Shown: positions 1-9,884, counted from the first letter of the stretch. The stretch: DNA of 64,000 nucleotides from Bowmanella sp. JS7-9 (GCF_004329715.1 NZ_JXSY01000005.1:310001-374000), one strand, 5' to 3'. Numbers and translations: made by a program. Notes: generated from the letters alone by a model not told the origin.

Positions 1-266
1 CGATCCAATTCAACCACTGAACCCTGATTTAACTGCAGTAAATTACGGATACTGATATTGGTGCGCCCCACTTCCATAGAAATGGTCACCGGGATATCTA
101 AAATAGTATCCAGTTTACGCTTTTGACTGGCGGTAATTTCTGCCGGCTCTTCCAGTTCATCTAATTCGGCAACCTGAACACCCTCAGCTTCGTTTGCTTC
201 AGCTTCTGCCTGTTCAGCCATTGCGGCTGCCCAGTCGTCCATTGCGTCATCGTTTTCGTTACTCAT
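1..266 (-). CDS. fliN: Flagellar motor switch protein FliN (3' part outside the window)
   Basis: FliN forms the lower part of the flagellar C-ring with FliM and FliG, and helps in switching and in docking of export cargo. The ATG is at 266-264 and the frame stays open to the window edge, giving 88 complete codons. The N-terminal third is acidic and alanine-rich, as in gammaproteobacterial FliN. It is followed by the start of the SpoA-type domain (KLDTILDIPVTISMEVGRT near residues 51-69). It lies 33 bp downstream of fliM on the same strand, the usual fliL-M-N order. The missing part is cut by the window edge, not by mutation. Identification is firm from family motif and position. Confidence 0.95.
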   Translation of the reverse strand, partial: MSNENDDAMDDWAAAMAEQAEAEANEAEGVQVAELDELEEPAEITASQKRKLDTILDIPVTISMEVGRTNISIRNLLQLNQGSVVELD

Positions 267-299
267 TTCAGTACCCCATTACAATCAGGCGCGCGCCTG

Positions 300-1367
300 T
301 TAAATATCGTCCAGCCCTTCTTCAAGGCCATGTAATTCATTCTCACTATCCAAACGCTTGCCGCCTTTGGTTAGCAGTTGTAATTCTGATTTCACCGAGG
401 TCGGGCGTTTTATCTTTGACTTGATTTGCAATGCAAGATTATCTCTGGAGCGTCCCAGCTTAGTTCTGAAAGTAGGCAAGTTTTCTACCGACATGATCAC
501 ATATTCAGGTAACTCTACCGGGATAATGTCACCTGCTTTAAGCTCCATTATTTCACTCAATGGCAGTTCAAATTCCAGCAATTCAGCTGACACCTCAACC
601 TCCACATCCAGGATTTCATCGCGCAGTGCCTTACTCCAGCGCAGATCGGTATCTTCTTTATCACTCTTAACGCCTGCATCAAGTAATTCTCGGATTGGCT
701 CCAGCATTGAGTACGGCAACGCAACATGGAAGTCACCGCCGCCACCATCTAACTCTATATGGAAAGAACTGATTACGACCACCTCGGTCGGGTTAACAAT
801 GTTAGCCATTGCCGGGTTCACTTCGGAGTCCAGATATTCAAAAGACACATCCATTACCGGCGCCCACGCCTCTTTGTAATCCTCAAAGATCAGCTTGAGC
901 AACATTTGGGTAATACGGCGTTCAGTGGGGGTGAATTCCCGCCCTTCGATTTTGGCATGGAAGCGACCATCACCACCGAAGAAGTTATCCACCAGAATAA
1001 ACACCAGACGGGCTTCCATGGTGATCAAACCAGTGCCTTTGAGCGGGCGTAAGCGCACCATATTCAAACTGGTCGGTACGAACAGGGTGTGCACGTACTC
1101 TCCAAATTTGATCATCTGAATGCCGTTAATTGACACTTCTGCACTGCGACGCATCATATTGAACAAGCTTACCCGCATATGGCGGGCAAAACGCTCGTTG
1201 ACCATTTCCAGCGTCGGCATGCGCCCACGCACAATACGGTCCTGAGAAGAGAAGTCGTACTCGATTAACCCATCGGCACTGACCGACGATTCGACATCGT
1301 CTTCCTCGACGTCATCAACGCCGTGCAGTAGTGCATCAATCTCGTCCTGGGATAACAAATCAGTCAC
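300..1367 (-). CDS. fliM: Flagellar motor switch protein FliM
   Basis: FliM is the C-ring subunit that binds phosphorylated CheY and transmits the signal to FliG. The protein is 355 residues, usual for the family. The N-terminal CheY-P-binding peptide is visible (LLSQDEIDALLHG, residues 4-16), followed by a CheC-like middle domain and a C-terminal SpoA domain similar to FliN. The start codon is GTG (1367-1365). It is chosen because the conserved MTDLLSQDEIDALL beginning of FliM follows directly. No strong Shine-Dalgarno site is seen, so translation may be coupled to fliL 12 bp upstream. Part of the fliK-L-M-N run. Confidence 0.97.
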   Translation of the reverse strand: MTDLLSQDEIDALLHGVDDVEEDDVESSVSADGLIEYDFSSQDRIVRGRMPTLEMVNERFARHMRVSLFNMMRRSAEVSINGIQMIKFGEYVHTLFVPTSLNMVRLRPLKGTGLITMEARLVFILVDNFFGGDGRFHAKIEGREFTPTERRITQMLLKLIFEDYKEAWAPVMDVSFEYLDSEVNPAMANIVNPTEVVVISSFHIELDGGGGDFHVALPYSMLEPIRELLDAGVKSDKEDTDLRWSKALRDEILDVEVEVSAELLEFELPLSEIMELKAGDIIPVELPEYVIMSVENLPTFRTKLGRSRDNLALQIKSKIKRPTSVKSELQLLTKGGKRLDSENELHGLEEGLDDI

Positions 1368-1379
1368 GGTTTATTTCGC

Positions 1380-1910
1380 CTATTGCATTACAAAGCCAGT
1401 GAATAACACTTTTTCCACCACTTCACTGCCAGTGATATCTTTCATCGTCGATTTGACATCACGCAGCGCCTGATCGCGCAGCGCCACTTTACCGGCCTCA
1501 GTCACCAAATCATCAGCGTTGCTACTACTGAATGCACTGACAAGCGCCCCTTCGATTGAAGGAATATGCAGCTTAGCCAGTTCTTCGTTTTCAATACCGC
1601 GAACCATCAACTGCACCCGGATTTCAACCACCCGACCGCGGCTGGTGCCTGGCACATTAAAGGTAAAAGGACGAGGCATTTGCACATACATGGCGGTACC
1701 TTTTTCCACCGATACATTTTCGGCTGGCGCGGCTGGCGCACCATCCGCCGGCATTGCGCCACCTTCCATCATCGGCGGTGGCTCCTCACCACCTAATAAA
1801 AAGAATGCACCGGCACCCGCACCGAGTAACACCACCACCGCAATGATGATGATCATTAACTTGCCTTTCTTTTTACCTTCTTCAGGTGCGTCTTCTGGTA
1901 CTTCTGCCAT
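1380..1910 (-). CDS. fliL: Flagellar basal body-associated protein FliL
   Basis: FliL is an inner-membrane protein around the stator that supports torque generation. From the ATG at 1910 it has 176 residues: a charged cytoplasmic tail (residues 1-17), one membrane segment (about 18-39), a Pro/Ala/Gly-rich linker, and a periplasmic FliL domain ending in KVLFTGFVMQ, a typical FliL C-terminus. A GTG two codons upstream (1916) is an alternative start. It sits between fliK and fliM, the standard order. Function is inferred from family and position; both agree. Confidence 0.94.
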   Translation of the reverse strand: MAEVPEDAPEEGKKKGKLMIIIIAVVVLLGAGAGAFFLLGGEEPPPMMEGGAMPADGAPAAPAENVSVEKGTAMYVQMPRPFTFNVPGTSRGRVVEIRVQLMVRGIENEELAKLHIPSIEGALVSAFSSSNADDLVTEAGKVALRDQALRDVKSTMKDITGSEVVEKVLFTGFVMQ

Positions 1911-1975
1911 CTTCACTTCTCACATAACGAATTTGTCAGCCCGCCACCTGCTTTGAGGCAACGCTTAACCTGTAT

Positions 1976-3901
1976 TTAGACAAAATAGTCTATCACGCCA
2001 TTTTCCGGCATGCTCACCGAAACCAACTCAGATTGGCCGATATTCTCAATATTTTCGCCATTCGCAAACTGCTGCCCCTGGCCGGCTTGTTGACCCTGAC
2101 CATTTTGACCATTAGCTGATTGATCCGATTGCTGGCGAATGGACGATTGATTCAATTCAATCCCACGTTCAGCGAGCATATCGCGCAGGCGCTGCTGACT
2201 GTCCTGCAACATATCCCGGGCAGTCTGAGTCTGAACCACAAACGAGACACTAGCCTGATCGCCATTTAGTTGAACCCGCGCTTGCATACTGCCCAATTCG
2301 GGCGGATCAAGACGAATATCGGCAGTCATCAGTTTCTGATTTACCATCATCTGCACCTGATTGGTCAGGTGCTGTAAACCTTCGGCTTTAGTCAGATTCG
2401 TTGCCTGGCCCTCATGGCGCATCACATCCTGCAATTGCGTGTTGAACAATTCATGCTGGGTCACTGCGCTCGCAGCGCTGGCGTGATTAACCGGATGCAG
2501 TTGCAGCGCACTATGCAGCTGTTTACCCAAATGCTGGGCTAAATCGTTTACCGGCGAGGTGACAGGCAACAACTGTTGCAGCTGACTAAGCAGTTCCTGC
2601 GAATCGGTTGACTGACCACTAAGTGGCTGAATAAGCGCGACAAAACTCTCCAGCGCAGTGTCTGGCTGTTTGCTAATTTCTCGACTGAGCTGTTGCCACT
2701 GTTGTGCCAAACTATCTCGCTGCTGAGCAGGTAGGTCAGGCAGCAGAGTATGTAGCATTTGCTTTAATTGGGCGGGTTGCTCAGCAAGTTCGACTAACTT
2801 CACACCTTCACTTGCCAGCGGCAACGACAACTGTTGCTGTGACGGTGTATCCTGGCGATTCAGGTTGAACTGACGTTTCAGGCTTTCCAGTAAGGCCGCC
2901 TGATCATTCACCGGCAGTGCTTTTACCACTTCCAATAACGCCGAGAAATCTTCACCGCCAACATGAAGTTCATCTGCCCCATGCTGCTGGTTCGTGTCCG
3001 TTTTCGCCATCAGTTGGTTCAGCAGCGCCTGAATCCGGCCGTCTTGTTTGGAGTCTGACTCAGCGGGTTTAGCCAGCAATTCGCCCAACTGTTGAATAAA
3101 TGCCGCAATAGGTTGCTGTGACTCGCCTTCAATCTCGGGTGTTTGTTGTGACAACCAGTTAATCAAATCGTTAATATCCTGCACTAATTCAACGATCGAC
3201 TCGGCGTCCGACTGTGCAGCAGTATCCTCAGACGTATTGTCAAACTGGTTGAGGCGCGCCAGTAACGCCTGCAGACTCTTATCCAGTTTGATGCTGTCGT
3301 CGTTTTGCAATTGCAGTAATAAATCATCAATACTCGGCTCGTCCGGCAATTCTTCGCCGCTTTGCTGCAGATATGCAATCTGATCCTGTGATTGAGTTAA
3401 TAGTGCCAGCCAATCAGGTAACACTGTGGGCTCCTGCTCTGCTTGCTCGGAAACTTTCAAGGCCAGATGTGCCAAATCCTGTGCACTCATCAGCACAACT
3501 TCGCCGCTCTCACTGTCAGCTTGAATTGCAATGTCATCCGCACCACTGTGATCTGGCTGTGTGTTATCAGATTCTGCTAATTCCGATTTGCCATTTACAT
3601 CATCACCCTTGCAGTGTGTGGGTGTCTTCTCGTCAACCACATGAGCTTTATCACCTTGCTTAGTCGAGGTATTTTCACTTTGCTTGGTTGGTGAATTATC
3701 TGTCTGTTCCGATTGCTTGCGGGTGGACGAGGTTGGACGCGACTCGTGCTCAGCTGTCGGTATTTCCGCACGACTGCCAGACTGTTGCTCATTTTTGAAC
3801 ACCTGCTCAAAGTCATTCCGGCCGATACCCTTATCCACAGATGCCGGATTTTCGACTTTAGCGGCAAAATTCTCATTGTTGGCGGCAACAATTTGCATCA
3901 T
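1976..3901 (-). CDS. fliK: Flagellar hook-length control protein FliK
   Basis: FliK is the secreted ruler that measures the hook and switches the export gate from hook to filament substrates. The product has about 641 residues. The N-terminal two thirds is low-complexity and rich in Gln, Ser and acidic residues. The conserved C-terminal Flg_hook domain is seen at DIRLDPPELGSMQARVQLNG and the following QTARDML region. The ATG at 3901 (or the next one at 3898) is chosen over an in-frame TTG at 3916 because a GGGGTG stretch precedes it. The last residues are Gln/Gly-rich. A sigma-54-like promoter lies about 120 bp upstream, so fliKLMN may have its own transcript. Confidence 0.93.
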   Translation of the reverse strand: MMQIVAANNENFAAKVENPASVDKGIGRNDFEQVFKNEQQSGSRAEIPTAEHESRPTSSTRKQSEQTDNSPTKQSENTSTKQGDKAHVVDEKTPTHCKGDDVNGKSELAESDNTQPDHSGADDIAIQADSESGEVVLMSAQDLAHLALKVSEQAEQEPTVLPDWLALLTQSQDQIAYLQQSGEELPDEPSIDDLLLQLQNDDSIKLDKSLQALLARLNQFDNTSEDTAAQSDAESIVELVQDINDLINWLSQQTPEIEGESQQPIAAFIQQLGELLAKPAESDSKQDGRIQALLNQLMAKTDTNQQHGADELHVGGEDFSALLEVVKALPVNDQAALLESLKRQFNLNRQDTPSQQQLSLPLASEGVKLVELAEQPAQLKQMLHTLLPDLPAQQRDSLAQQWQQLSREISKQPDTALESFVALIQPLSGQSTDSQELLSQLQQLLPVTSPVNDLAQHLGKQLHSALQLHPVNHASAASAVTQHELFNTQLQDVMRHEGQATNLTKAEGLQHLTNQVQMMVNQKLMTADIRLDPPELGSMQARVQLNGDQASVSFVVQTQTARDMLQDSQQRLRDMLAERGIELNQSSIRQQSDQSANGQNGQGQQAGQGQQFANGENIENIGQSELVSVSMPENGVIDYFV

Positions 3902-4037
3902 CTCTACACCCCGCAAGGTAAAACTTAAGTGTTTGTAAATTATAAATTTATTGGCTACTTGGCGGATTTCTCCTGATGCAGGGCGGCAAGTACTGCGGCA
4001 TTATCAGGGGGTATTTCCGTCACGCTACAAGAGTCTT

Positions 4038-4053
4038 TGCAAGGAGTATTCCA
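4038..4053 (-). promoter_or_regulatory. Candidate sigma-54 promoter for fliK
   Basis: The minus strand reads TGGAATACTCCTTGCA. It has the invariant GG and GC separated by exactly 10 bp and a perfect TTGCA at -12. Three of the seven bases in the -24 box TGGCACG differ. It lies just after the fliJ stop and about 120-140 bp before fliK. The match is seen; promoter activity is inferred from FlrA/FlrC-type control of such genes in Vibrio. Confidence 0.55.
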
Positions 4054-4057
4054 GCTT

Positions 4058-4504
4058 TTAGCTTTGCAGTTGACGGCGGATAAATCGTTGGGTCGCGACT
4101 TCGTCCATTAGCGCCTGTTCAGCCCGTTGTTCTTTGCGTGCCGCCTCGATGGCTTTGCGCTCCAGCAACATATCGACGGCTTTACGTTTTTTCTGCTGCT
4201 GTAAAAACAACTGGCGACGCTGATCCACCACCAGCTTGGCTCGCGCGATTTGTTGGCTTTGTTCATCACACGCTTTGTCTAATTTGGCAAGAAAGCCGTG
4301 ATGCTGACTAAACGCCCGGGCATCAAGGCCCTGCATACCACGCTTTTGCAGGTCACTCAGATAGGTATTGCGATAACCCTGTAGAGCCGATAATTTTTGC
4401 TTTTGCTGTTGCCAGTGTTGTTCAGCAACCTGCAGATCCTGCGCGCATTTATGCTCTTTTTCCTGCTCCCAGCGCGCGACCAGGTGTAATTGCCGGTTCG
4501 ACAT
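4058..4504 (-). CDS. fliJ: Flagellar export chaperone FliJ
   Basis: FliJ is a small coiled-coil protein of the export apparatus. It contacts the FliI ATPase ring and the export gate. The 148 residues are almost wholly helical and rich in Gln, Lys and Arg (for example QLFLQQQKKRKAVDMLLERK), the expected two-helix antiparallel coil. The length fits the family. It follows fliI with a 2-bp gap. Sequence identity in FliJ is always low, so the call rests on length, coiled-coil character and position between fliI and fliK. Confidence 0.92.
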   Translation of the reverse strand: MSNRQLHLVARWEQEKEHKCAQDLQVAEQHWQQQKQKLSALQGYRNTYLSDLQKRGMQGLDARAFSQHHGFLAKLDKACDEQSQQIARAKLVVDQRRQLFLQQQKKRKAVDMLLERKAIEAARKEQRAEQALMDEVATQRFIRRQLQS

Positions 4505-4506
4505 AA

Positions 4507-5838
4507 TCAGCCCTTACCTAAGCGCGCAGTCAAATTAGCTAACGACTGCAGACTGTCATCATAGGGAGTAACCTGTTTCATGCCCTGTTGCAAAAACTCA
4601 TTGATCACCGGCTCGGCGGCGATGGCCAAATCAATGCGCGGATCTGTCCCTTTGGCGTAAGCGCCAATACTGATTAAATCGCGATTTTGCTGGTAATTGG
4701 AATATACCTGACGCACACGGCGGGCGGCCTGTAAATGCTCATCGCTGACCACCATGGGCATCACGCGGGAAATCGACGCTTCAATATCAATTGCCGGATA
4801 ATGTCCCGAGTCTGCCAAACGACGGGATAACACAATGTGACCATCGAGAATTGCCCGCGCCGCATCGGCAATCGGATCTTGCAAATCGTCCCCTTCCACC
4901 AACACGGTGTAAAACGCGGTAATTGAGCCTTGCCCCGGTCCGCCGTTGCCGGCTCGCTCTACCAATGCGGGTAGTCGCGCAAATACCGAAGGGGGATAGC
5001 CTTTAGTTGCTGGCGGCTCGCCCACAGCCAGGGCGATTTCGCGCTGTGCCATGGCATAGCGGGTTAACGAGTCGATCAATAACAGCACATTCATGCCCTG
5101 ATCGCGGAAATATTCCGCGACGGTCACAGCTGTTTCACAGCCTTTGAGACGCATCAACGGCGACGTATCTGCCGGTGCTGCGATCACGACTGACTTTTTA
5201 CGCTCTTCTTCACCCAAGATGTCATGAATAAATTCTTTTACTTCGCGGCCCCGTTCGCCGACCAGACCCACCACCACCACATCGGCTTCGGTGCCGCGGG
5301 TCATCATGCCCATCAGCACAGACTTACCCACACCACTGCCGGCAAACAAGCCCATACGTTGGCCTTGTCCCACGGTAATCATGCTGTTTACGCTGCGCAC
5401 GCCCACATCCAGTGGACGATCTATCTGCTTACGCAGCAAGGGATTCATCGGCGGACGGGTCAAAGGCACCCGTTGACTGGTTTTAATGGCGCCCAGGCCA
5501 TCCAATGGATTACCGTTGCCGTCGATCACACGACCCAACAGTTCCATGCCAACCGCCAGACCCTGCTGACGATTCAGCGGTTTCACCCGCGAACCGGGTA
5601 CGATGCCTTTAACCGCTTCAGTTGGCATCAGATAGGTAATATTTTCGGCAAAGCCTACAACCTCCGCGGCGATTTCACCGTCAATGGTTTGTACCAGACA
5701 CTGACTGCCAACCGGCAGCTGACAACCCACCGCTTCCAGCGTCAGACCAATACCACGAATAAGCTTGCCCTCTGCTACCGCATGAGGATGAGGAATATGC
5801 TCCTGATAGGCAGCAATGCGCTCATGCAGATTACTCAT
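4507..5838 (-). CDS. fliI: Flagellum-specific ATPase FliI
   Basis: FliI is the hexameric ATPase that energises unloading of export substrates at the base of the flagellum. It is homologous to F1-ATPase beta. It has 443 residues, the normal length. Walker A AGSGVGKS is at residues 166-173, Walker B is in [20 protein letters not shown], and the catalytic-region motif [13 protein letters not shown] is present. The ATG at 5838 overlaps the fliH stop as ATGA, indicating translational coupling. Nothing appears truncated or unusual. Confidence 0.98.
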   Translation of the reverse strand: MSNLHERIAAYQEHIPHPHAVAEGKLIRGIGLTLEAVGCQLPVGSQCLVQTIDGEIAAEVVGFAENITYLMPTEAVKGIVPGSRVKPLNRQQGLAVGMELLGRVIDGNGNPLDGLGAIKTSQRVPLTRPPMNPLLRKQIDRPLDVGVRSVNSMITVGQGQRMGLFAGSGVGKSVLMGMMTRGTEADVVVVGLVGERGREVKEFIHDILGEEERKKSVVIAAPADTSPLMRLKGCETAVTVAEYFRDQGMNVLLLIDSLTRYAMAQREIALAVGEPPATKGYPPSVFARLPALVERAGNGGPGQGSITAFYTVLVEGDDLQDPIADAARAILDGHIVLSRRLADSGHYPAIDIEASISRVMPMVVSDEHLQAARRVRQVYSNYQQNRDLISIGAYAKGTDPRIDLAIAAEPVINEFLQQGMKQVTPYDDSLQSLANLTARLGKG

Positions 5839-6593
5839 TCGCCACCCAGACCATTATCCAGCAGGAATTTATCCAGAATATCGCGACAACGCCGTTCAAT
5901 GGACAGATCCACCGCGTTGCTGTTGGTCACCACATCAACCCCGCCGCGACTGATTTCCGGCGCTTCAATAATATGCCAGTGATGTTGCTCGATATATTCC
6001 GCGCCAAAGTGCCCGGTAAGCAGAGCGACATCGTCCGGATGCAGGCGTAATTGATAATGTTGCTCGGCTACGGGTAACACTTTGATTGCCTCGTTCAACG
6101 CCTGTAGCAATACGTCCTGATTAATCGTGGGTTCAATTCGCAGTACCGCGCGGGCCAGCGACACCGCCAGTTTAACCAACTCCTGCTCAACCCGTTTGTC
6201 CACAGACGCGACCGGCTTTTGCAGGTTGTTGATCAAACCGGATAACTGCGTGTGCAATGCATCAATTTGTTCTTTTGCCGCAGCCAGGCCCTGTTCAGTG
6301 CCCTGCGAGATACCTTCTTCTGTGCCCTGCTGCAGGCCCTCGTCGTAGCCTTGTTTACGGCCTTCGGCTTTGCCTTCAGCCAGACCTTCTTTGCGGCCTT
6401 CTTCCCAGGCCGCCTGACGAATCGCTTCGATCTCTTCCGCGGTGGGCATTTGCACGTCGAGTTGCTCTTGCTGCTCGGGTGGTTCAAATGTCCAGCCCGG
6501 CGTTTTATTCAGCGCATTGGTGCGCGGTTGTTTCGGCGTATCGGCATCATCCAGTTCAGGAAGATGCCAGGATTTAAACGGATGCTCAGACAT
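5835..6593 (-). CDS. fliH: Flagellar assembly protein FliH
   Basis: FliH is the stator-like regulator of FliI and anchors it to the C-ring. The protein is 252 residues. A striking segment at residues 66-102 has ten glycines spaced exactly four apart ([15 protein letters not shown] and on), the GxxxG helix repeat known in FliH. The C-terminal half has the FliH/V-ATPase subunit E type domain ([12 protein letters not shown], then the LRLHPDDV region). It precedes fliI with an ATGA overlap and follows fliG by 8 bp. Confidence 0.95.
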   Translation of the reverse strand: MSEHPFKSWHLPELDDADTPKQPRTNALNKTPGWTFEPPEQQEQLDVQMPTAEEIEAIRQAAWEEGRKEGLAEGKAEGRKQGYDEGLQQGTEEGISQGTEQGLAAAKEQIDALHTQLSGLINNLQKPVASVDKRVEQELVKLAVSLARAVLRIEPTINQDVLLQALNEAIKVLPVAEQHYQLRLHPDDVALLTGHFGAEYIEQHHWHIIEAPEISRGGVDVVTNSNAVDLSIERRCRDILDKFLLDNGLGGE

Positions 6594-6601
6594 AATTCAG
6601 C

Positions 6602-7639
6602 TTACAGGAAGTCATCGCCACCGCCGCCGCCCAGCACGATTTCGCCGGCGTCAGCCAATCGTCTGGCCACCGCCAGTACTTCTTTTTGTGCCGTTTCCAC
6701 GTCACTAACTCGCACAGGCCCCATAGCCTCCAGATCATCCAGCAACATTTCTGCCGCACGTTTAGACATATTTTTAGTGATTTTTTCACGCAACGGCTCG
6801 CTGGCACCTTTGATAGCTTTGAGCAACGCATCCTGCTGCACTTCGCGCAGGATAGCCTGCATGGCGCGGTCGTCCACATCGGCTAAATTGTCGAATACGA
6901 ACATCAAATCCGAAATCTGCTGGCTCATCTCTTCGTCCTGCTCGCGAATGGCGTCCATCAGCTGACCTTCGATATTGGTATCCAGGTAGTTCATGATTTC
7001 CGCCGCAGACTTCAGGCCGCCCATCTTCGCGGCTTGTGCGCCAGCCTGACCGGCAAACTGTTTCTCCATAATTTCGTTTAGTTCCTGCAGTGCCGCTGGC
7101 TGGACTTCTTCCAGATTGGCAATGCGCATCATCAGATCGAGACGCACTTTCTCTGGGAACTGCGCAATAATTTCTGCCGATTGTTCCGGCTCCAGATAAG
7201 ACAATACAATGGTTTGTATCTGAGGGTGCTCGTTGCGGATAATGCTGGCCACCTGCTTGGAGTCCATCCATTTCAATGAATCCAGACCCTTTGCCTGTCC
7301 GCCTGCCAGAATCTGGTCAATCAGGTTTGCGGCTTTATCCTCGCCTAACGCCGCTGTCAGGGCTTTTTTCACGAAGTCCTGTGACTGGAAGCCGATGGTG
7401 CTGTAGTTCTGAATTTCTTCAATGAAGTGCTTATGCACCGCAGTAATTTTCGCCTGCGACATATCTTCGATACGCGCCATGGCACTACCGAGCTTCTGCA
7501 CCTGCTTAGGTTCTAAATGCCGTAAAATCTGGGCAGCATCATTTTCGGATAAGCTCAGCAGTAATATTGCTGATTTCTCAATACCATCGAGTTTGGAAAT
7601 GTCGTAACCACTTTCCTGTTTTTCTTTTACTTCAGCCAT
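6602..7639 (-). CDS. fliG: Flagellar motor switch protein FliG
   Basis: FliG couples the C-ring to the MS-ring (through FliF) and to the stator, so it is central to torque and switching. It is 345 residues, slightly longer than the E. coli form. The N-terminal FliF-binding domain begins near LDGIEKSAILLLSL. The middle domain carries the EHPQ-type motif (RNEHPQIQTIVLSYLEPEQ). The C-terminal domain has the charged torque helix (DDRAMQAILREV). It ends in a glycine/aspartate tail (GGGGGDDFL). Eleven bp separate it from fliF upstream. Confidence 0.98.
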   Translation of the reverse strand: MAEVKEKQESGYDISKLDGIEKSAILLLSLSENDAAQILRHLEPKQVQKLGSAMARIEDMSQAKITAVHKHFIEEIQNYSTIGFQSQDFVKKALTAALGEDKAANLIDQILAGGQAKGLDSLKWMDSKQVASIIRNEHPQIQTIVLSYLEPEQSAEIIAQFPEKVRLDLMMRIANLEEVQPAALQELNEIMEKQFAGQAGAQAAKMGGLKSAAEIMNYLDTNIEGQLMDAIREQDEEMSQQISDLMFVFDNLADVDDRAMQAILREVQQDALLKAIKGASEPLREKITKNMSKRAAEMLLDDLEAMGPVRVSDVETAQKEVLAVARRLADAGEIVLGGGGGDDFL

Positions 7640-7650
7640 GTGGTACCCCT

Positions 7651-9345
7651 TTACTCATCCTGCATCAGCCAGCCTTTAACTACCTGTGCAGATAGTTCAG
7701 GCTCATTCGCCACTAATGCGCGTACTGCTTTAAGTATATCTTCATCTTTGTGTAAGTCCGGCATCATCAGGGAGCCATCCGGTGAGAAGCCAATCGACGA
7801 CTCATCAAATTCACTAGCCAGCATCGACAGGGTCTCATCGCCCAAATCCAGACCTACATCAGCATCCATATCGTCGCTTTCATTGGCTTTCTCTGGGAAC
7901 AACAACTTGTTCAACATTGGGCGGACAATAAAGATGATCAGTACGATAACGATCAAGCCACCGATGGCTAACTTAGCCACCTGCATAAACCATGGCTGCT
8001 CCCACAGCGGCACTTCTTCAATAATGCCATCGTCAGCGCGATTAAACGGAATGCTGACCACTTCCAGACTATCACCACGATTGACGTTGAAGCCTAAGCC
8101 GCCCTGCAACAAACGACGGATATTCACCAGCTCCTCGGCACTGCGCGGGGTATTGACCGGATTGCCGTCGGCGTCAGTTGTGGCCTGATAATCCACCGCG
8201 ACGGATACCGTCAGGCGGCGCATCACACCGGTTTGCTGCTTAGTGTGGCTGATGGTGGTATCCAGCTCAAAATTGCGGGTCGCTTCTTTCATATTGCGCC
8301 CCGGGGTGGTGGCATTACCATTGCCACCATTGGCTTGCTCAGGAATATCCGAGTTGACCGGTGGTTGATTGGTCAGTGCGCCCGGAATACCGGCAATCAC
8401 GCTTCCCACAGAATTCTCTTCCACCGTCATTTCACTGCGTACCGCCGGCAGATCCGGGTTAAAGCGTTTTTCGGTTTGTTCTACTGCGGTGAAATCCAGG
8501 GTGACATCGGCCTGTGCGGTGTAATTACCCAGACCGACAATAGGAATCAGGATCGAATCAATCTTGGCCAGCACTTCATCTTCGCGCTGCTTTTCTAACT
8601 CATATTCTTTGCGTGAACGGGCGGATAACGAATCCTGTGAGCCTGAATTCAACAGACGCCCGGCATTATCGGTGACGGTAACCCGGGACGGTTCCATACC
8701 CTGTACCGCAGAGGCGACAATATCCACTACCGCATCCACTTCTTCGGATGATAACACCGCGCCGCGGCGTAATGTCAGTACCACAGTGGCACTGGCCAGC
8801 TTCTCGCGACGGGCAAAGACGTTTTCTTTTGGCATCGCCAGCAACACTTTGGCGCGGGCAATGGAGCCTAATTCTTCAATGGTGCGTGCCAGCTGTTGCT
8901 CACGGGCATGTTTTAAACGCTCGGCTTCAACCCGTTGGCTGACACCAAAGCCCATATCCTGCATGATGATTTCGCTGCCAGCAGAGGAAGGATCGCGGCT
9001 GATACCCTGACGGCTTAGACCCAGTTTGACGTTATCGTATTCATTTTCGCGGACGTAAACCGTGTCACCTTTGAGCTGATACTCAATCTGATTAGCATCC
9101 AGATAATCCAGCGTTTCAATCAATTCACTGGTGCTGAGTTTGGCCAGTGGACGAAATTCTGGCTGCAATGACCAGTATCCGACCATCACCACAATCGCCA
9201 GACTGATGATCACCACCACGGCCAGCATGATCTGGCGCAGCATATCACCGCTGGTCAGTTGGTCCGCCAGTGAAGGCTTGGCTGGCCCGTCCTGACCCAT
9301 ATGGTCATCGGCCAATGCCAGTTCTGTTCCCGTTGCTTCTGCCAC
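7651..9345 (-). CDS. fliF: Flagellar MS-ring protein FliF
   Basis: FliF oligomerises into the inner-membrane MS-ring, the platform for rotor and export gate. It is 564 residues, with membrane segments at about residues 40-60 and 455-478. Between them lie two ring-building motifs and the periplasmic domain. A cytoplasmic C-terminus holds the acidic FliG-binding tail. The start is GTG at 9345, supported by a GAGAGGTAA Shine-Dalgarno sequence a few bases upstream and by the lack of a better ATG. It follows fliE by 18 bp. Confidence 0.97.
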   Translation of the reverse strand: MAEATGTELALADDHMGQDGPAKPSLADQLTSGDMLRQIMLAVVVIISLAIVVMVGYWSLQPEFRPLAKLSTSELIETLDYLDANQIEYQLKGDTVYVRENEYDNVKLGLSRQGISRDPSSAGSEIIMQDMGFGVSQRVEAERLKHAREQQLARTIEELGSIARAKVLLAMPKENVFARREKLASATVVLTLRRGAVLSSEEVDAVVDIVASAVQGMEPSRVTVTDNAGRLLNSGSQDSLSARSRKEYELEKQREDEVLAKIDSILIPIVGLGNYTAQADVTLDFTAVEQTEKRFNPDLPAVRSEMTVEENSVGSVIAGIPGALTNQPPVNSDIPEQANGGNGNATTPGRNMKEATRNFELDTTISHTKQQTGVMRRLTVSVAVDYQATTDADGNPVNTPRSAEELVNIRRLLQGGLGFNVNRGDSLEVVSIPFNRADDGIIEEVPLWEQPWFMQVAKLAIGGLIVIVLIIFIVRPMLNKLLFPEKANESDDMDADVGLDLGDETLSMLASEFDESSIGFSPDGSLMMPDLHKDEDILKAVRALVANEPELSAQVVKGWLMQDE

Positions 9346-9363
9346 TTGTGTTACCTCTCAACC

Positions 9364-9690
9364 TTACACTGGCATGTTCATAATTTGTTTGTAGGCTTCC
9401 AGCACCTTGTTGCGCACCTGCACGGTGGCCTCAAACGCAATACTGGATTTCTCTTTGGCGATCATGACATCCGCCAAACTCAGGCCTTTCTCACCCATTT
9501 CAAATCGCTGCTGCAGATCCTTTGACTCCATTTGCATGCCATTCACGGTGTCGAGGGCGTGACTGAGCATATCCGCAAAATTTTTACCATTGGGATTAAC
9601 CGGAATGGCCTGTGCTTCACCGATACCGGCGCCAGCCTGCATGCTTAGTGCCTGCATTTCTCTCAGGAGGCTTTGTGCTTTGATATCCAT
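9364..9690 (-). CDS. fliE: Flagellar hook-basal body complex protein FliE
   Basis: FliE is the small adaptor between the MS-ring/export gate and the proximal rod. It is 108 residues, as usual. The conserved C-terminal part is visible (MIAKEKSSIAFEATVQVRNK, then YKQIMNMPV). It is the first gene of the fliEFGHIJ run. A near-consensus sigma-54 promoter is located about 50 bp upstream. An AGGAGG-like sequence inside the reading frame at 9666-9670 is on the other strand and has no role. Confidence 0.96.
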   Translation of the reverse strand: MDIKAQSLLREMQALSMQAGAGIGEAQAIPVNPNGKNFADMLSHALDTVNGMQMESKDLQQRFEMGEKGLSLADVMIAKEKSSIAFEATVQVRNKVLEAYKQIMNMPV

Positions 9691-9736
9691 GGTTCACCTG
9701 TCAAAAAGTCGTTTAATGCGATCAATAACGCCAGAC

Positions 9737-9752
9737 TGCAACAATCGCGCCA
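9737..9752 (-). promoter_or_regulatory. Sigma-54 promoter for the fliE operon
   Basis: The minus strand reads TGGCGCGATTGTTGCA. It differs from the sigma-54 consensus TGGCACG-N4-TTGCA at one base and has correct GG-N10-GC spacing. It ends about 47 bp before the fliE ATG. FlrC-type activators control the equivalent operon in Vibrio, and flrC is the next gene upstream. The match is direct; activity is inferred. Confidence 0.85.
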
Positions 9753-9821
9753 AAGATAAAATATTGTTTAAATACAGACAGATAACTTATTTAACAGATA
9801 GAAAATGGCGGATTTTTGACG

Positions 9822-9849
9822 AAAAAAAAGGGGCGTCAGCGACGCCCCC
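9822..9849 (-). terminator. Rho-independent terminator after flrC
   Basis: Read on the minus strand, an 8-bp GC-rich stem (GGGGCGTC with GACGCCCC, 3-base loop) is followed by eight T residues. It begins about 36 bp beyond the flrC stop codon and separates flrBC transcription from the fliE promoter downstream. Confidence 0.9.
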
Positions 9850-9884
9850 AAAAAGTCCAAACAAGCGGAATGTTTGAATCGGGT

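Noticed and set aside
5224-5982. Open frame of 252 codons on the plus strand across fliI and fliH
   Set aside because: Antisense to firmly identified genes; His-rich and Thr-rich composition typical of a shadow frame.
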